From Basidiobolus meristosporus CBS 931.73 (Eukaryota; Basidiobolomycota; Basidiobolomycetes; Basidiobolales; Basidiobolaceae): a DNA stretch of 64,000 nt. Below the pieces are notes generated by a model. The model saw nothing but the letters and a program-made list of their open reading frames with translations. It made no database searches and had not been told where the DNA came from. The stretch lies in NCBI GenBank assembly GCA_002104905.1, contig MCFE01000214.1:62001-126000 (forward strand), given 5' to 3'. Shown piece after piece: positions 31,245 through 44,490 of this stretch. Numbering within the stretch: the stretch's first letter is position 1; the number at the start of each line of letters is the position of its first letter. The translations under genes and the position numbers were made by a program.

Positions 31245-34073
31245 CTAATCTTGATAAGGCATCAGCAACCGTGTTGGTTTTTCAGGGCAGTAGACAATCT
31301 CCAGGTCAAATTGCTGAATGTATTCACTCCATCTTGTCATTCTTCTAGAGAGTACCTTCAGAGTAAATATATACTTGAGGGAGGCATGATCAGTCTTCAC
31401 AGTGCATTTGACTCCTTCAATATAGTATCTCCATGTCTTCAAACAGTGTATTATAGCAAGCATCTCCTTCTCATGGACTGGATAGTTTTGTTCTGCTGAG
31501 TTCAGTTTCTTGGATTCAAAGGCAACAGGGTAGTCCTTTCCCTTGTGTTCTTGGCTCATCACTCCACCAATTGCATAATCTGAAGCATCTGTGCACAGAG
31601 TGAACTCTTTTCTGAAGTCTGGTATTCTTAGGCTTGGCAGCTTAGCAAGTTCATTCTTGAGCATCTGTAAGGCAGTCTCACAAGCTATGTCCCACTTGTA
31701 GGTATTGTCTTTCTTGAGGATATCAGTTAAAGGGGCTGCAATACTTGCAAATGACTTGACAAATCTCCAATAATAGGAAACCATTCCAAGGAAGGATCTG
31801 AGTTCTGATATGTTATGGGGCTGCTTCAAATTCTTGATTACTTCCACCTTCTTGGGGTCTAAGGTTACTCCTGTGCTAGTCACTATGTGTCCAAGGTACT
31901 CAACGTGTTCCTTGAAAAATTCACACTTGGCTAGCTTGCCATATAGCTTGTTCTCTCTTAGTTTCTTCATGACCTTTTCAATGTGCACTACGTGATCCTC
32001 TTCTTTCTTGCTATATATCAGTATGTCATCCAGGTAGATTATCACAAACTTGTCTAAGTACTCCTGAAAGACAGTCTGCATCAGCGTCATGAATGTTGCA
32101 GGGGTCTTAGTGAGGCCAACACTCATGACTAAGTACTTGTAATGTCCATATCTGGTCCTCAATGCTGTCTTAGGAATATCTTCTGGTTTCACCCTAATTT
32201 GGTTGTATCCTGACATGAGGTCAATCTTGCTGAAAATAGTGGCTCCATTAAGTTGGTCCAAAAGCTCATCAATCCAAGGTATGGGGTACTTATTCTTGAC
32301 AGTAACTGAGTTCAGGGCTCTGTAGTCAATGCACGTCCTAAGTGTTCCATCCTTCTTTTTCACAAAAAGCACTGGTGCTCCCCAGGGTGACTTGCTGGGC
32401 CTGATGTATCCTTGCTCCAATAGCTGATCAATTTGTCTCTTCATTTCCTCCAATTCCAATGGACTCATTCTGTAAGGTGTCTTGCTCACTGGAGGGCTAT
32501 CTCCTGTGTCAATGGCATGATCCACATCTCTGACTGGTGGTAGGCTTACAAGCTCATCTGGAAACACATCTGAATATTTCTTCAAGAGAGTCTGGACCTG
32601 CTGGGGTGCTGGGGTAGAGGAATCCTCCTGTAATACCACCATGAGGAACATCTTGGTACCTTTTCTAAGTGCTCTACAGAACTGGGTCTTGCTAAGTTCA
32701 CTTGTCTCACACATACTGGAATTGGCCAAGTTGAAATCCAGCCTGGCAGGTGATAGCTCATAGGTCTTGTTGTCTTTTTGGATCTGAGTAGCATGGGTTC
32801 TCCAGTTGATTGATGGATTACAACAAGATAGCCAGGTTTTTCCAAGTGCAAGGTCAAACTTGCAGTTCCCAAACATATAAGCCTTTAGGTCTTCTTCATA
32901 GTCATTGATCTTCATTCTTACTGGCTGGGTAATACGGTTGATTATGTGAGAGTTCCCATCAGCTGTGGAGACTGAAGTTGATGTGGTAGGTTCTGAGTTG
33001 ATTCCAGCTTTCAAGGCAAATTGTTCCGACATGTACTCATGCAATGCTCCTGAGTCAATCATGATCTTGGCAGGTACTCCATTGATTACTCCATACAAGT
33101 ATAATAGCTTTCCTGAGTTTGAGGTCATCTGGGATAGGTATTCTTCTGTCATGTGGAAGGTGAGTTCTGAGTCTTCTTCAAGCTCATCCTTCAGGTTACT
33201 ATGCTCCATGGCCTCAATACAGTTAAAGGTTCTTGATGGCTGGTGTCCATTTCTTCTCTGAGGGCAGTACTTTGCAATATGTCCCTGCTGGTGGCAATTG
33301 AAGCAACGTCCTTTCTTCTTACATTCCTCTGAGGTAGGATGCTTCTGCATAGCATCTATTTCCATTGGTACTGCTTTTGACTGTCTTCTTTCATATTGAT
33401 TGTAGCTTTTCTGATTAGTCACTGTAGGCTTCCCAACTCCAAACATAGCTGAGTCATAGTCAATGGCAATCTTGATGGCTTCTTCAATAGTCTGAGGTCT
33501 TCAATAATTCACTTCCTTGCAAGTTCTTTCTTTCAACCCATCAATAAAGTATTCAACTTGATCCAGGGGGTCCATTCTTTCACTTTGTTGAAGTAGACAT
33601 CTGTACTCATAGATGTATTCTTGAACCATTCCTTGCTGTCTGAGTGTCTTTAACTTCCTTCTTTGTAGTGTCTGCTGGTGTGGAGGTTCAAAAGCATCCT
33701 GAATTTCTGACACAAACTCATCCCCGGTAGAGATTTTAGAGCATCCCATCACAGTGGCCGACCTGATCTTGTTGTGGTACCCCTGTAAAGCTGCATCTGC
33801 CAGGTAAGAAGCTGCATAATGCAACTTGCTTTCTGGAGCAATTCCTTTAGCTTTAAAAGCTTCTTCAATCTGGAAAAGCCAAGTTCCCAGGTTTTCATTG
33901 ACTCTGCCATGGTACTGGTTGACCTTCACATTAAAGTTGCTCTTGACAGGGCTTTGCTGGCTCTGAGCCATGGTTGTCATTCCTTGTTGCTGTTGGCTGA
34001 GAATCTGGAGTAACTGTTGCTGTTGGGCCAGGATTTGCTGCATGGCATTCTTCCATTCTTGATTGTCCAACAT
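31245..34073 (-). pseudogene. Gypsy-1 gag, protease, reverse transcriptase and RNase H
   Basis: One frame from 34073 to 31245 interrupted only by a TGA at 33501-33503. Gag (34073-33504) starts with Gln-rich repeats and has the retrotransposon gag helical core (WLFQIEEAF). After the stop come a CCHC knuckle (CFNCHQQGHIAKYC, near 33300), an aspartic protease (IDSGA, near 33060), the RT with YLDD (near 32030) and RNase H (TDASDYAIGG, near 31590). The frame is lost near 31278 through loss of one A in PEKTN. Gypsy-2 has a stop at the same gag codon. Confidence 0.9.
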
Positions 34074-34131
34074 CTTGAGGGTGGTTTCTTCTTTCTTCAG
34101 GAGGGAGGTTTCTGGTTATTGCTGCTACCAA

Positions 34132-34499
34132 TGTTACAAGTCTTGGTATAAGAGTTGTAGAGGAATAGGGAGTTTAGCTAGTATTGTATTCACTAAAACT
34201 TGAACTGATTTTTATTCAGGTTCCAGCAGCTCCTTATATACATTTTGCCAGATCAATTGCTGACTAATTGTATTTCCTAATGTAGGTTGTGGCTGATGAC
34301 TCATTTGATTGCATCATCATCACCCAATAAGAACCTACTTAATATATCTATTTCCGTCTGATAAGGATCTGCTGATTCATTTGCTGACTAATGCTACTGA
34401 TTTCATAGGTAATACTGATATACAGATAACCTAAACATATACTAATTGATTTGACTAAAAGCTGATCTAACTTAAACATTTGAGCGGCAGATCATAACA
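34132..34499 (-). repeat. Gypsy-1 5' LTR
   Basis: 368 bp, starting TGTTACAAGTCTTGG and ending GATCATAACA on the plus strand; adjoined by TTGCTGCTACCAA (the priming site in reverse) at 34119-34131. Confidence 0.9.
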
Positions 34500-37470
34500 T
34501 AGTTGGCTAACTGAGCTTATCTTCAAAGGCATCTTCAAGCTTTAGCTGTGTGAGATCTGCTGGAATCCTTGGCTGACATCCATACACCAAGTAAAATGGC
34601 AATTGCCGGGTAGTGTTGTGTACTCTAACTCTGCATGTAAAAGTGCCTGGTCTATTTATCCCATCTACTGACAGCTACAGTTGCATACTTGGTCAGCATC
34701 TCTTGAAGTACTACATTAAACCACTCAGAGACCCCATTAGTTCTAGGGTGATATGCTGAGGTTTTCAGATGATTGATCTGCTGCATTTCCAGTTAAGCTT
34801 CTAATGTATTTGCAATAAAGTTTGCTCCTCTATTAGATACAATCTCTACAGGACTAACTTTATAAGGTTCTCATGGTAGATGAAACTTGAACTTCTTGGT
34901 CACTGGCCATTTGGTATCATGGAGTTTGCTAATAGGATCCAACAGTTGCATTCCCTGGTGGTTGGCAGTCTTCCAATAATGTCAATTCCCCATCTTTCAA
35001 GCAGTCTTACAGGCTCTAAGGGAAAGAATTTGGCAATTCCCTACAGTTAGCATTGGTCAATTTGGCAATTTGGGCATGTTTCCACTAGCATCCCAATGTC
35101 TTGTTTCATTTTGGGCCACCCTGCACTGGCCTTCACCAGGCTATAGATTTCTTCAATTCCAAGATGGACATATTTATTGTGCATCTTATGTACTGAATCC
35201 AGGCAAGCAACATAAGGGCAATAGGCAATAGGGCTTCCAGCAACAACTTGGTATAGTGTTTCATCCCATACTACAAGCATGCTGGCTTCATCTTAGATTA
35301 TCATCTGGATCTCTTCATCCATCTCATCAGGAATGGCTTGGACCTCCAAGTACTTTGATAATAAGCTAGGCCAATCTGATTCATGCACCAAGTTGAGTAG
35401 TGATATTTGCTCTAGTCTTGATAAGGCATCAGCAACCATGTTGTTTTTCCCAGTGCAGTAGACAATTGGCAAGTCAAATTGCTCAGTGTAATCTCTCTAT
35501 CTTGTCATTCTTCTGGAGAGTACCTTCTGAGTAAATATATACTTGAGTGAGGAGTGATCTGACTTCACAGTGCACTTGACTCCTTCAATGCAGCATCTCC
35601 AGGTCTTCAAGCAGTGTATTAGAGTAAGCATCTCATTCTAATGCACTGGATAGTTTTGTTGTGCTGAGTTCAGCATTTTGGATTCAAAAGCCACTGGGTA
35701 GTCCTTTTCCTCATGTTATTGACTTGGTGCTCCCCCAATTGCATAATCTGAAGCATCTGTCCTTAGAGTAAACTCTTATCCATAATCTGGTATTCTTAAG
35801 CTTGGCAGCTTAGCAAGTTCATTCATAAGTATTGGAAAGGCGGTCTCACAAGCTATGTTCAACTTCAAGTTGTTGTAATGCTGGCAAAGGACTTGCCAAA
35901 TCATTAATAGAAGGAAACCATTCCAAGGAATGATCAGAGTTTGAATATGCTATTGGGCTGCTTCAGATCCCTGATGACTTCAACCTTATTAGGGCCTAAG
36001 GTCCCTCCTGTGCTAGTTACTATGCGTCCCAGGTACTCAACATGCTCCTTCTAGAATTCACACTTTGCTAGCTTGCAAAATCGATTGTTCTCTCTCAACT
36101 TCTTCAAAATCTTTTCTATATGGACCAAGTGGTCCACCTCTGTCTTACTGTACATCAATATGTCATCTAGGTTGATTACCACAAATTTGTCCAAGTACTC
36201 CTGAAATACAGCTTGCATCAAGGTCATGATTTTTGCAGGGGCAGTGGTGAGGCCAAAACTCATAAATAGGTACCCATAATATCCATATCTGGGCCTGAAT
36301 GCTGTCTCAGGGATGTCTTCTGGTTTCATCATAGTCTGGTTGTATCATGGCATGAGGTCAATCTTGCTAAATATGATGGCTCCATTGAGTTGGTCCAAAA
36401 GCGCATCAATCCAAAGCATGAAGTATTTAGCTCATCCAACTCCAATGGACTCATCCTGCAAGGTGTCTTGCTCACTAGATGGCTATCTCCTATGTCAATG
36501 GCATGATCCATGTCTCTGGCAGGTGGTAGGCTTACACATATATACAGAATAACATCTGAATGTCCTTCAGAATATTCCTGTAATATTGCCATCAGGAATA
36601 TCTGGGTACCTTATTATGTGCTCTACAGAGCTGTGTCTTGTTAAGGTCACTTAATTAACACACACTGGAATTGACCAAGTTGAAATCCACTCTGGCAGGT
36701 AAGAGCTCATCAGACTGGCTATCTTTTTGAATATAGGTGGATGGATTGACAGAATAGCCATGCTTTTCCAAGTACAAGGTCAAACATACAGTTCCTCAAG
36801 ACTTGGGCTTGTAGGTCTGCTTCATAGTCATTGATCTACATTCTAACTGGCTGAGTACAATGGTTGATTAAATGAGAGTTTGCATCAGCTGTTGAGACTG
36901 AAGTTAATATGGTGGATTCCAGGTTAATTTAAGCTTTCAAGGAAAGTTGCCGTGACATGTACTTATGTGATGCTCCTGAGTGAATCATAATCTTGGCAGG
37001 TACTCCATTGATTACTCCAATCAAGTATAATGGCTTTCCTGTGCTTAAGGTCATTTGGGATAAGTGTACTTCTATCTTATGAGAAATGAGCACTGTTCTT
37101 CTTCATGTTACTATGCACAACAGCTTCAAAGAGGTTGCAGGTACTTGTTGACTGGTGCCCATTTCTTGCCTGAGAGCGGTTTTTTGCAATACACCCCTAC
37201 TGGTGGCAATTGAAGCAAAGTATTTTCTTCTGACAATTTTTTGAAGTGGGATTCTCCTCCCAGAATCTACTACTGTCAGCACTGCCTGTGATGGTCTTCT
37301 TCATGTGATTATAGCCTCTCTTATCAGCTATTATGGATCTGCCAGCTTCAAACAAAGCTGAGTCATTGTTGATGGCAATTTTGATTGCTTCTCCAATAGT
37401 CTGTGCTCTCTAATAAATCTCCTTTTTGCATGTTCCTTCTTCCAGCCCATTTATAGAGTAGTCAACTTAC

Positions 37471-40400
37471 TATTGCAATTTAAGTGATAATAGTTGAACT
37501 GTTGTTTATTCATAAAGAAGCTCAGTATTTATACCTTTGTAGAAGTTATAAAACTGTTACACTAAGTAAGGAGAGCTTCTCAACACTCAGGAGCATTCTG
37601 TAGCAGTTTCAGGGTTAGTACATAATGTTTAGTAATAGAGCTAAATTGATCCTGACAATAAGGAATTAATCATAGGATCATAGATCTGAAGAAAGTGGCA
37701 AAGTTACAGCTGTAAATTAGTGCCACAGTGACCAATACTAGTCCAGAGTTGTCAAGTAAATTTTTAGCTGCTGAATGATACAAAATAGGCCAATATTTCA
37801 ACACCCCCCCTCAACTAAATAATTTCATAATCCCAATTCCTCCCTAAGATTCTCAAATTGTGGCCTAGATAGTGGTATTGTCAATATATCTGCCAACATT
37901 TTGTTAGTTTGGCAGTACACTAGCTCTACTAAGTTATTTTCTACAGCTTCCCTCACAAAGTAATGCTGTGTATCAATGTGCTTAGTTCTAGCATAATTAG
38001 TAGGATTTCTAGCTAATGAAATACAACTTTGATTACCCCTGCCAATATATGTTGCTTCATCTGAATTAAATCCCAAGTCTTTGAATAGCTTTTGTAACCA
38101 TATAGCCTCCTTACTTGCTTGACATGCAGCCATATATTCAGCTTCAGCTGTAGATAGAGCCACAGTTGGTTGTTTCTTGCAATTTCAAGTAATAGCTGCA
38201 CCAGCATAAAGAAATACATATCCTGTGGTAGAGCATTTGTCAATCAGATCCCTACCCCAATCTCAATCACTATAGCCATCAAACTTTTGCCTATTAGCTG
38301 CTCCAGAGTATTCAGGTACCATATTTATGGTACCTTGTAGATATTTCAAGATCTGTTTAACTACTGCTACTTGATCTGATCCATGATTCTGCATGAATTG
38401 ACTGACTACTCCAGCCACCACTGTAACATCTGGATGTGTAGAGACCATCAAGTACACTATACAACTAACCAATAATTGATAGGGAAAATATTGGTCAATA
38501 TTTGAGCTGTTTTCATCTATAACTGGCTGAGATTTGCTTAATTTCAGGTTGCTGCCCACTGGGGTGGCTGCATGCTTGCAATTTTACATTTTGAAGCGTC
38601 TAAGAATGTCCCTGATGTACTTAGACTGATTCAGCACATGTATCTGTGTAGGTAGGTCTATTTTGACTTTGATTTCAAGAAAATAGCTCAATTTTCCAAG
38701 ATCTTTCATCTCAGACTTGCGGAACAAATCCGATTTTGTCTGTTTAAGTGCCTCTTAGTCACTTATAGCTATGATTAGATCATCCTCATAAAGAACTAGG
38801 ATGATCACACCCTATTTGAGCTGTTTCACAATTATACTGTGATCTGCAGTGCTACAAGAGAACCCAATTCCCTCTAAATATGTGTCAATTTTGTTATACC
38901 ATGCTCTAGGTGTCTGCTAAAGCCCATACAACAATTTTCTAAGCTTCACACCTTATGGAGGTCTTTTTGATTGGTAAAACCTTCTGGTTGCTTCATATAT
39001 ATAGTTTCTTGCAAATCCCCATTTAGAAAGGCTGTTTTGACGTCCATTTGGTGTAGATCTAGACTGTGTACATCTTCCAGGGCTAGAGCTGTCCTAACAG
39101 AGTTAAACTTGGCAACCAGAGCAAATGTTTCCTTTTAGTCTGGTCCCTGGATCTGGGAATAGTACACAGCAACCAATCTAGCCTTATACTTATCAACAGC
39201 ACCATTTTAGGTTATCTTGATCTTGTAGACCCAGATTCTGAGCTTTGGCACATAAGGCAAGATAAGCTTCTTCATGATCATTAGATGTCTGAGAACAGGA
39301 TCTAGGGGCACTTCTTATTCTGGTAAATCTCCTAACTGAGATAATCTGCTCTGATCTGGAACTGGTAGAATTATCTTCCATATCTGGCTGAATCAGGTAA
39401 ATATCTTCTTTGTTAGTGGTGATTGCATCATCAGGTAGCTGGCCATTGATTTCAGTGGCTTTGTAACCTGAATCCTCCTCAAATACATTATCCCTGATCT
39501 TGATCAGCTTCTGAATTTTGCCATCATACACTCTATACCCTTTAATATCTTCATAATACCCAAGAAAGATCCCTTTCCTACTCTTTGGTTCCCACTTTGA
39601 GCATTTGTTGCAGGGATGTCATAAAAACCATCACTACCAATAATCATGAGGTGCTGGAGATCTGGTCTTTTGCCTGTATATGCTTCAAAGGGTGTAGATT
39701 CATGTAGTGCCATTGCTGGGCATTTGTTTTTGATGTAGACTGTGGTAACAACAGATTCAGCCCACAGCTTGTAGTCCATTCCCTGACAACATAGAATGGA
39801 TCTTCCCATCTCTACTATTGTTCTACTTGCACATTCTGCTACTCCATTTTGTTGTGGAGTATGAGGAACTGTGGTCTGTTGAAGTATACCAGTATATGAG
39901 CAGTATTTTGCAAACTCTTTTGAACAGTATTCTCCTCAATTGTCACTTTGTAGTACCTTCAATATACACCCAGTTTGTGTTTCTGCCATGTTCTTGAAGT
40001 GCTTAAGCATCTCTGAAGCCTCATCCTTTGTTCTGAGAAAGTGAACACATGTATATCCTGTTGTGTCATCAATAAAGTCATAAAGTATCTATTGGCTCCA
40101 AAGGAAAGTGTTCTCATGGGGCCATATATGTCTGTGTGTTCAATAGCTAATCTTTTGGTGGTATTGAGGCCTTCTGAGCTCTTGAAACATTGCCTAGCTT
40201 GTTTGCAATATGAATATCCCTTGCAAACATTCAACTTCATTGGAATTGAGCATATTAGGCCCAAAACAAGCTGATTTTTCATCAATTAGCCCATTCTCTG
40301 TTCCCCAATGTGTCCTAGCCTCCTATGCCACATCTATCTGTTGGTTTCAGCAGTTTCAGCAATGCAGACATACTCAGGTATAATGATGTTGCATTATAAC

Positions 40401-41980
40401 TTGCATATATTGTGATCTCTGATTCCCAAAGCTTATTATTGCCCATTTTCACTCAAAATTGAGCAGCTCATCTTAGAAGAAGCAAATTTCAGTCCCTGAG
40501 CAGTTGCTTTACTGACTGAGTAAGTTCTTAGCTATTCCAGGTACTGAGAGTACATCAGTCAGTCTTGCTATTGTTGCCCATGAGCTATTGCTCATTTTTA
40601 GTTGTATAGACCTACTGGCAACAGCTTCCAGAGCAGAGTTATCTCCCAGATAAACCTTTCTTACAGGAATAGTCTTTAAGTTACTGAACTACTCCATTGT
40701 ACCACAACAATGCTGTGATGCTCCAGAGTCTGTATACAAATCATTACTTTGGTTACTTGCATGCCCTTGTACAGTTGCAAATAACTGTTCTTCAGTAGCT
40801 ATATGGCTTGCCTGCTCTAGTTTCTCTTTTTTGTTGGCTTGTTTCTTCTTGCATTCTCTTGCCCAGTTTCCTGACTTTTCACAGTAGTTACAGCAGCCAG
40901 GTTTTCTTTGGTTTTGTTGCTTTCCCTTCTTTTCTGAGTGCCTTTATGAACTGAATAAAGCATTATCTTCAATTTTCTCTGCTTGATCATTACGTCTGAG
41001 TTTCTCATGGAAAAGTCTTCATTTGACATAGTCTAAAGACAAATTATCTTCTCTGCTTTCAAAAGAAAGTATGAGTGGCTGACACTTGTCTGGTAGACTG
41101 CAAAGCCAACAGAGTACTTTTCCTTCATCATCTACACCAGCATTAATACTATAAAGCTCTTCTGCAAGTGTCTCCATTCTGGTAATGAGTTGTAGAATGT
41201 CATCATCTGGCTACTTCCTCATGTTGAAGAGTTTTTGCTGTAAATAAAGCTTGCTTGATACTGACTTGGCTCTAATTGTCTTCTCTAAAGATCCTGATGC
41301 TGCTTTGGCAGTATTTGAGGCATGGATTTGCCCAATGAAGAAATCTTGCACATTGATACATATGGCATTAATGGCCATTCTCTCCTTCTCTTGAAACTTC
41401 TCCACTTCTTCTGCTTTTTGTTTGGGCTCAACTTCTTTTCCTGTTGATATATTCTAAAGCATCCTTTCTTCAAGGTGGATCTGCATCTTGATTCTCCAAA
41501 GTCTGTACTTCTTCCCATCAAATCTCTCCTTTACAGGGAAGATGTTTGCGTGGTTCTGTTTGCTGGTAGAAATTATCTTTAGGATAGATTACGGCAATCA
41601 GGGCTCATAACCTGTTGCAATTTAAGAAAAGATTTGGATATAAGGAACTTATCAAGAATAGTGATAATAGTTGAACTGTTGTTTATTCATAAAGAAGCTC
41701 AGTATTTATACCTTTGTAGAAGTAATACAGCTGTAACGCTAAGTCAGGAGGGTTTCTCAATATTCAGGAGCATTCTGTAACAGTTTCAGGGTTAGTACAT
41801 AATGTTTAGTAATAGTGCTAATTTGATCCTGACTATATGGGATTAATCATAAGATCATAGATCTGAAGAAAGTGGCAAAGTTACAGCTGTAAATTAGTGT
41901 CACAGTGACCAATACTAGTCCAGAATTGCTGAGTAAATTTTTAGCTGCCAAATGATACAAAATAGTCTAGTATTTCAACA
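37471..41980 (-). mobile_element. Copia-B1: decayed copia element with both LTRs
   Basis: Minus-strand element of a second copia family. LTRs are 37471-37803 (3', with a ~35-bp internal deletion and TATTG for TGTTG) and 41613-41980 (5', 368 bp). GGTTATGAGCCC adjoins the 5' LTR and a G-run polypurine tract (reverse of CCCCCCC, 37804) the 3' LTR. The internal region keeps RNase H (38163-37825, STAEAEYMA), RT, integrase (39809-40285) and protease-like DSGASQH (near 40727) pieces, all with many stops and frameshifts. Confidence 0.88.
37804..41600 (-). pseudogene. Copia-B1 gag-pol remnants
   Basis: Fragments in copia order on the minus strand: gag helix region (41521-41211), a degenerate zinc knuckle, the protease motif (near 40727), integrase GPMRTLSFGANRY block (near 40110), a QQNGVAECAS remnant (near 39845), STPFEAYTGKRPD (near 39700), linker, RT (near 38650-39000), and RNase H with KHIDTQHYF and ADILT (37825-38160). 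No fragment longer than about 110 codons is open. Confidence 0.85.
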
Positions 41981-42580
41981 AAGTCTTGGTCACTGTAGGA
42001 CTAATGTGTAGCCCAAACTTTGCAACTTTCTTCAGATCTATGATCCTATGATTTTTCCCCATATGGTACTGGAATGCTCTGGAGCAGCTAATAGGCAAAA
42101 TTTTGATGGCTATAGTGATTGAGATTGGGGTAGGGATCTGATTGACAAATGCTCTACCACAGGATATGTATTTATTTATGCTGGTGCAGCTATTACTTGA
42201 AATTGCAAGAAACAACCAACTGTGGCCCTATCTACAGCGGAAGTTGAATATATGGCTGCATGTCAAGCAAGTAAGGAGGCTATATGGTTACAAAAGCTAT
42301 TCAAAGACTTAGGATTTAATTCAGATGAAGCAACATATATTGACAGGGATAATCAAAGTTGTATTTCATTAGCTAGAAATCCTACTAATTATACAAGAAC
42401 TAAGAACAATGATACACAGCATTACTTTGTGAGGGAAGCTGTAGAAATAACTTAGTAGAGCTAGTGTACCGCCAAACTAACAAAATGGTGGCAGATATAT
42501 TGACAAAACCACTATCTAGGCCACAATTTGAGAATCTTAGGGAGGAATTGGGATTATGAAATTATTTAGTTGAGGGGGGG
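41981..42580 (+). pseudogene. Copia-B fragment, LTR piece joined to RNase H, forward
   Basis: Begins with LTR positions about 65-142 in forward orientation, jumps by deletion to RNase H (near 42100; STAEVEYMA at 42230) and runs to the G-run polypurine tract (GAGGGGGGG) before the LTR at 42581. Opposite in orientation to Copia-B1. Confidence 0.8.
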
Positions 42581-42948
42581 TGTTGAAATATTGACCTATT
42601 TTGCATCATTCAGCAGCTAAAAATTTACTCAGCAATTCTGGACTAGTATTGGTTACTGTGACACTAATTTACAGCTGTAACGTTGCCACTTTCTTCAGAT
42701 CTATGATCTTATGATTAATCCCGTATAGTCAGGATCAAATTAGCACTATTACTAAACATTATGTACTAACCCTGAAACTGTTACAGAATGCGCCTGAATA
42801 TTGAGAAACCCTCCTTACTTAGTGTTTCAGTTGTATTACTTCTACAAAGGTATAAATGCTGAGCTTCTTTATGAATAAACAACAGTTCAACTTTTTTCAC
42901 TATTCTTGATAAGTTGCTTATATCCAAATCACTTCTTAAATTGCAACA
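42581..42948 (+). repeat. Copia-B LTR, forward
   Basis: Complete 368-bp LTR, starting TGTTGAAATATTGACC and ending AAATTGCAACA, preceded by its polypurine tract. Confidence 0.88.
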
Positions 42949-43016
42949 GACTAGTCCAGAACTGTCAAGTAGATTCCTAGCTGCTGATTGATACAAAATA
43001 ATTCAGTATTTCAACA
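42949..43016 (-). repeat. Copia-B LTR end piece, reverse
   Basis: The first 68 bp of a copia-B LTR in reverse orientation, ending TATTTCAACA and followed by CTTAG, which pairs with CTTAC left of 37471. It complements the truncated LTR piece at 41981, with AGTC present at both breaks. Confidence 0.75.
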
Positions 43017-43586
43017 CTTAGTCCATGAGGTCCATTCTTTCAATTTATCCAAGTAGACATCTATACTCATTGATGTATTCTTGAACCATACCTTTCTGTG
43101 TGAGTGTCATCATCTTTCTTCTTAGTAGTGTCTACTGGTGTGGGGGTTCAAAAGCATCCTGAATTCTTGACACAAACCTATCCCATGTAGAGATTGTAGA
43201 GCACCAATCATGGTGGCTGACCTGATCTTGTTGTGGTAACACTATAGAGCTGCATCTGCAAAGAGGCTGCACAATGCAACTTGCTCTCTGAGGCAGTTCC
43301 TGTAGCTTCAAAAGCTTCTTCAATCTGAAAGAGCCAAGTTTCCAGATTCTCATTGAATTTATCATGATACTGGTTGACCCACACACTAAAGTTGTTCTTG
43401 CCAGGGCTTTCCTGGCTCTGGGCATTGGTAGTCATTCCCTGTTGCTGCTGGCTGAGGATCTGGATTAGCTGATGCTGTTGGGCCTGGATTTACTGCATAG
43501 CATCTTTCAACTCTTGATTTTCTAACATGTTAAGGGAAGCTTCTTCTTTCCTCAGGAGAGAGGTTTCTGGTAGTTGCTGCTACCAA

Positions 43587-43939
43587 TGTTACCAGTCTTG
43601 ATATAAGAGTTGTAGAGGAATAGGGATTCAGTTAGCATTGTAGTCACTAAAACTTGAACTGATTTTTATTAAGATTCCAGCAGATCCTTATATACATTTT
43701 GCCAGATCAATTGCTGATTAATTGAATTTCCTAATGTTTGTTGTGGCTGATGATTCATTTGATTGCAGTACATGTTTCTTACTATATATATTTTGATCTG
43801 ATTAGGATCTGCTGATTCATTTGCTGGCTAGCACCACTCCTTTAATAAATAGCATTACTCTACTGATAGGCTTGCATAGAACTAATTGACTTGACTAGAC
43901 ACAGATTTAACTTGAATATTCAAGCAGTAGATCATAACA
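43587..43939 (-). repeat. Gypsy-2 5' LTR
   Basis: 353 bp, starting TGTTACCAGTCTTG and ending GATCATAACA on the plus strand, with the priming-site-like TTGCTGCTACCAA? region (GTTGCTGCTACCAA) just left of it. Confidence 0.85.
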
Positions 43940-44490
43940 GTGGTAGGGGTCTAAGGCCAGTTAGTGTAGCAAAGTGACTACCAATTCAGCACTGCAAGTT
44001 TTGATGGATATGGGATGGTCATAGCACAAATCACATAGTTGTGACTAAGACAACACAAGATTTGTTGACCAAACTTTTAGTAGCAGAATGCTACCAAGTA
44101 GTATGATGTATCAACACTTCCATCAATAGTAATATTTGCCTAGTCCTTAAATTTTATTCAGAGTTCCATTTGCAACATAGCTGATGAATCCTGAGATACT
44201 TTATACTCATTTGTTGGCTGAGCAATACTCAACCTCTGCAAAGTAATTTTCTCTGAACATACTGATAGAGCAATGTTACATGTTGATACTCTTAGTGAAA
44301 ATGTGATTAACAAGGCTTGAAGAAATGAATGCAACTTAACTATAATTGTAAATATAGTTTGGCTTGCAAGTGTTGTAGCCCTAATGTCTGGATCATAATT
44401 GTAGCTATATTGCCTTTGTGGTTGCTTGACTAGTAGCAATCTACTGTGCTTCAGTTGTAGAGGGTGCATGGTAGATTATTTCTGCACTTC
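43940..44490 (-). pseudogene. Third copia family relic (Copia-C): LTR start and RNase H end
   Basis: On the minus strand, 44490-44115 shows a decayed RNase H end (an APSTTEAQ block near 44455; remnants of the TKH and SANK blocks) followed by GATGGAAG and an LTR-like start TGTTGATACATC (44114 leftwards to 43940). Truncated by the Gypsy-2 LTR. The LTR sequence is unlike families A and B. Confidence 0.5.

Larger units (their letters stand above)
29220..34499 (-). mobile_element. Gypsy-1: Ty3/gypsy retrotransposon with both LTRs
   Basis: A 5.3-kb minus-strand element with LTRs of 368 bp (29220-29587 and 34132-34499) that differ at many positions, so it is much older than Copia-1. A priming-site-like TTGGTAGCAGCAA adjoins the 5' LTR and an AGTAGGGGAAAA polypurine tract the 3' LTR. 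No matching target duplication is seen (TTACG left, TAGTT right), so one flank has been lost or rearranged. Confidence 0.9.
34500..43939 (-). mobile_element. Gypsy-2: decayed gypsy element split by copia-B
   Basis: Minus-strand relic of the Gypsy-1 family in two blocks, 34500-37470 (integrase, RT, protease, knuckle) and 43017-43586 (gag), followed by its 5' LTR (43587-43939). The blocks join perfectly (GTCAACTTA / CTTAGTCCATGAGG) if 37471-43016 is removed, leaving near-duplications CTTAC and CTTAG. The 3' end, including its LTR, is absent: homology starts in the integrase right next to Gypsy-1's LTR. Frames are broken throughout; recognisable pieces include YVACLDSVHKMHN (35200), an NLDDILMYSK (YLDD variant) near 36160, and the stop at the gag codon near 37410. 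Confidence 0.85.

Noticed and set aside
41601-41612. GGGCTCATAACC as part of a tRNA gene
   Set aside because: It is only the 12-bp priming site next to an LTR; no tRNA arms flank it.
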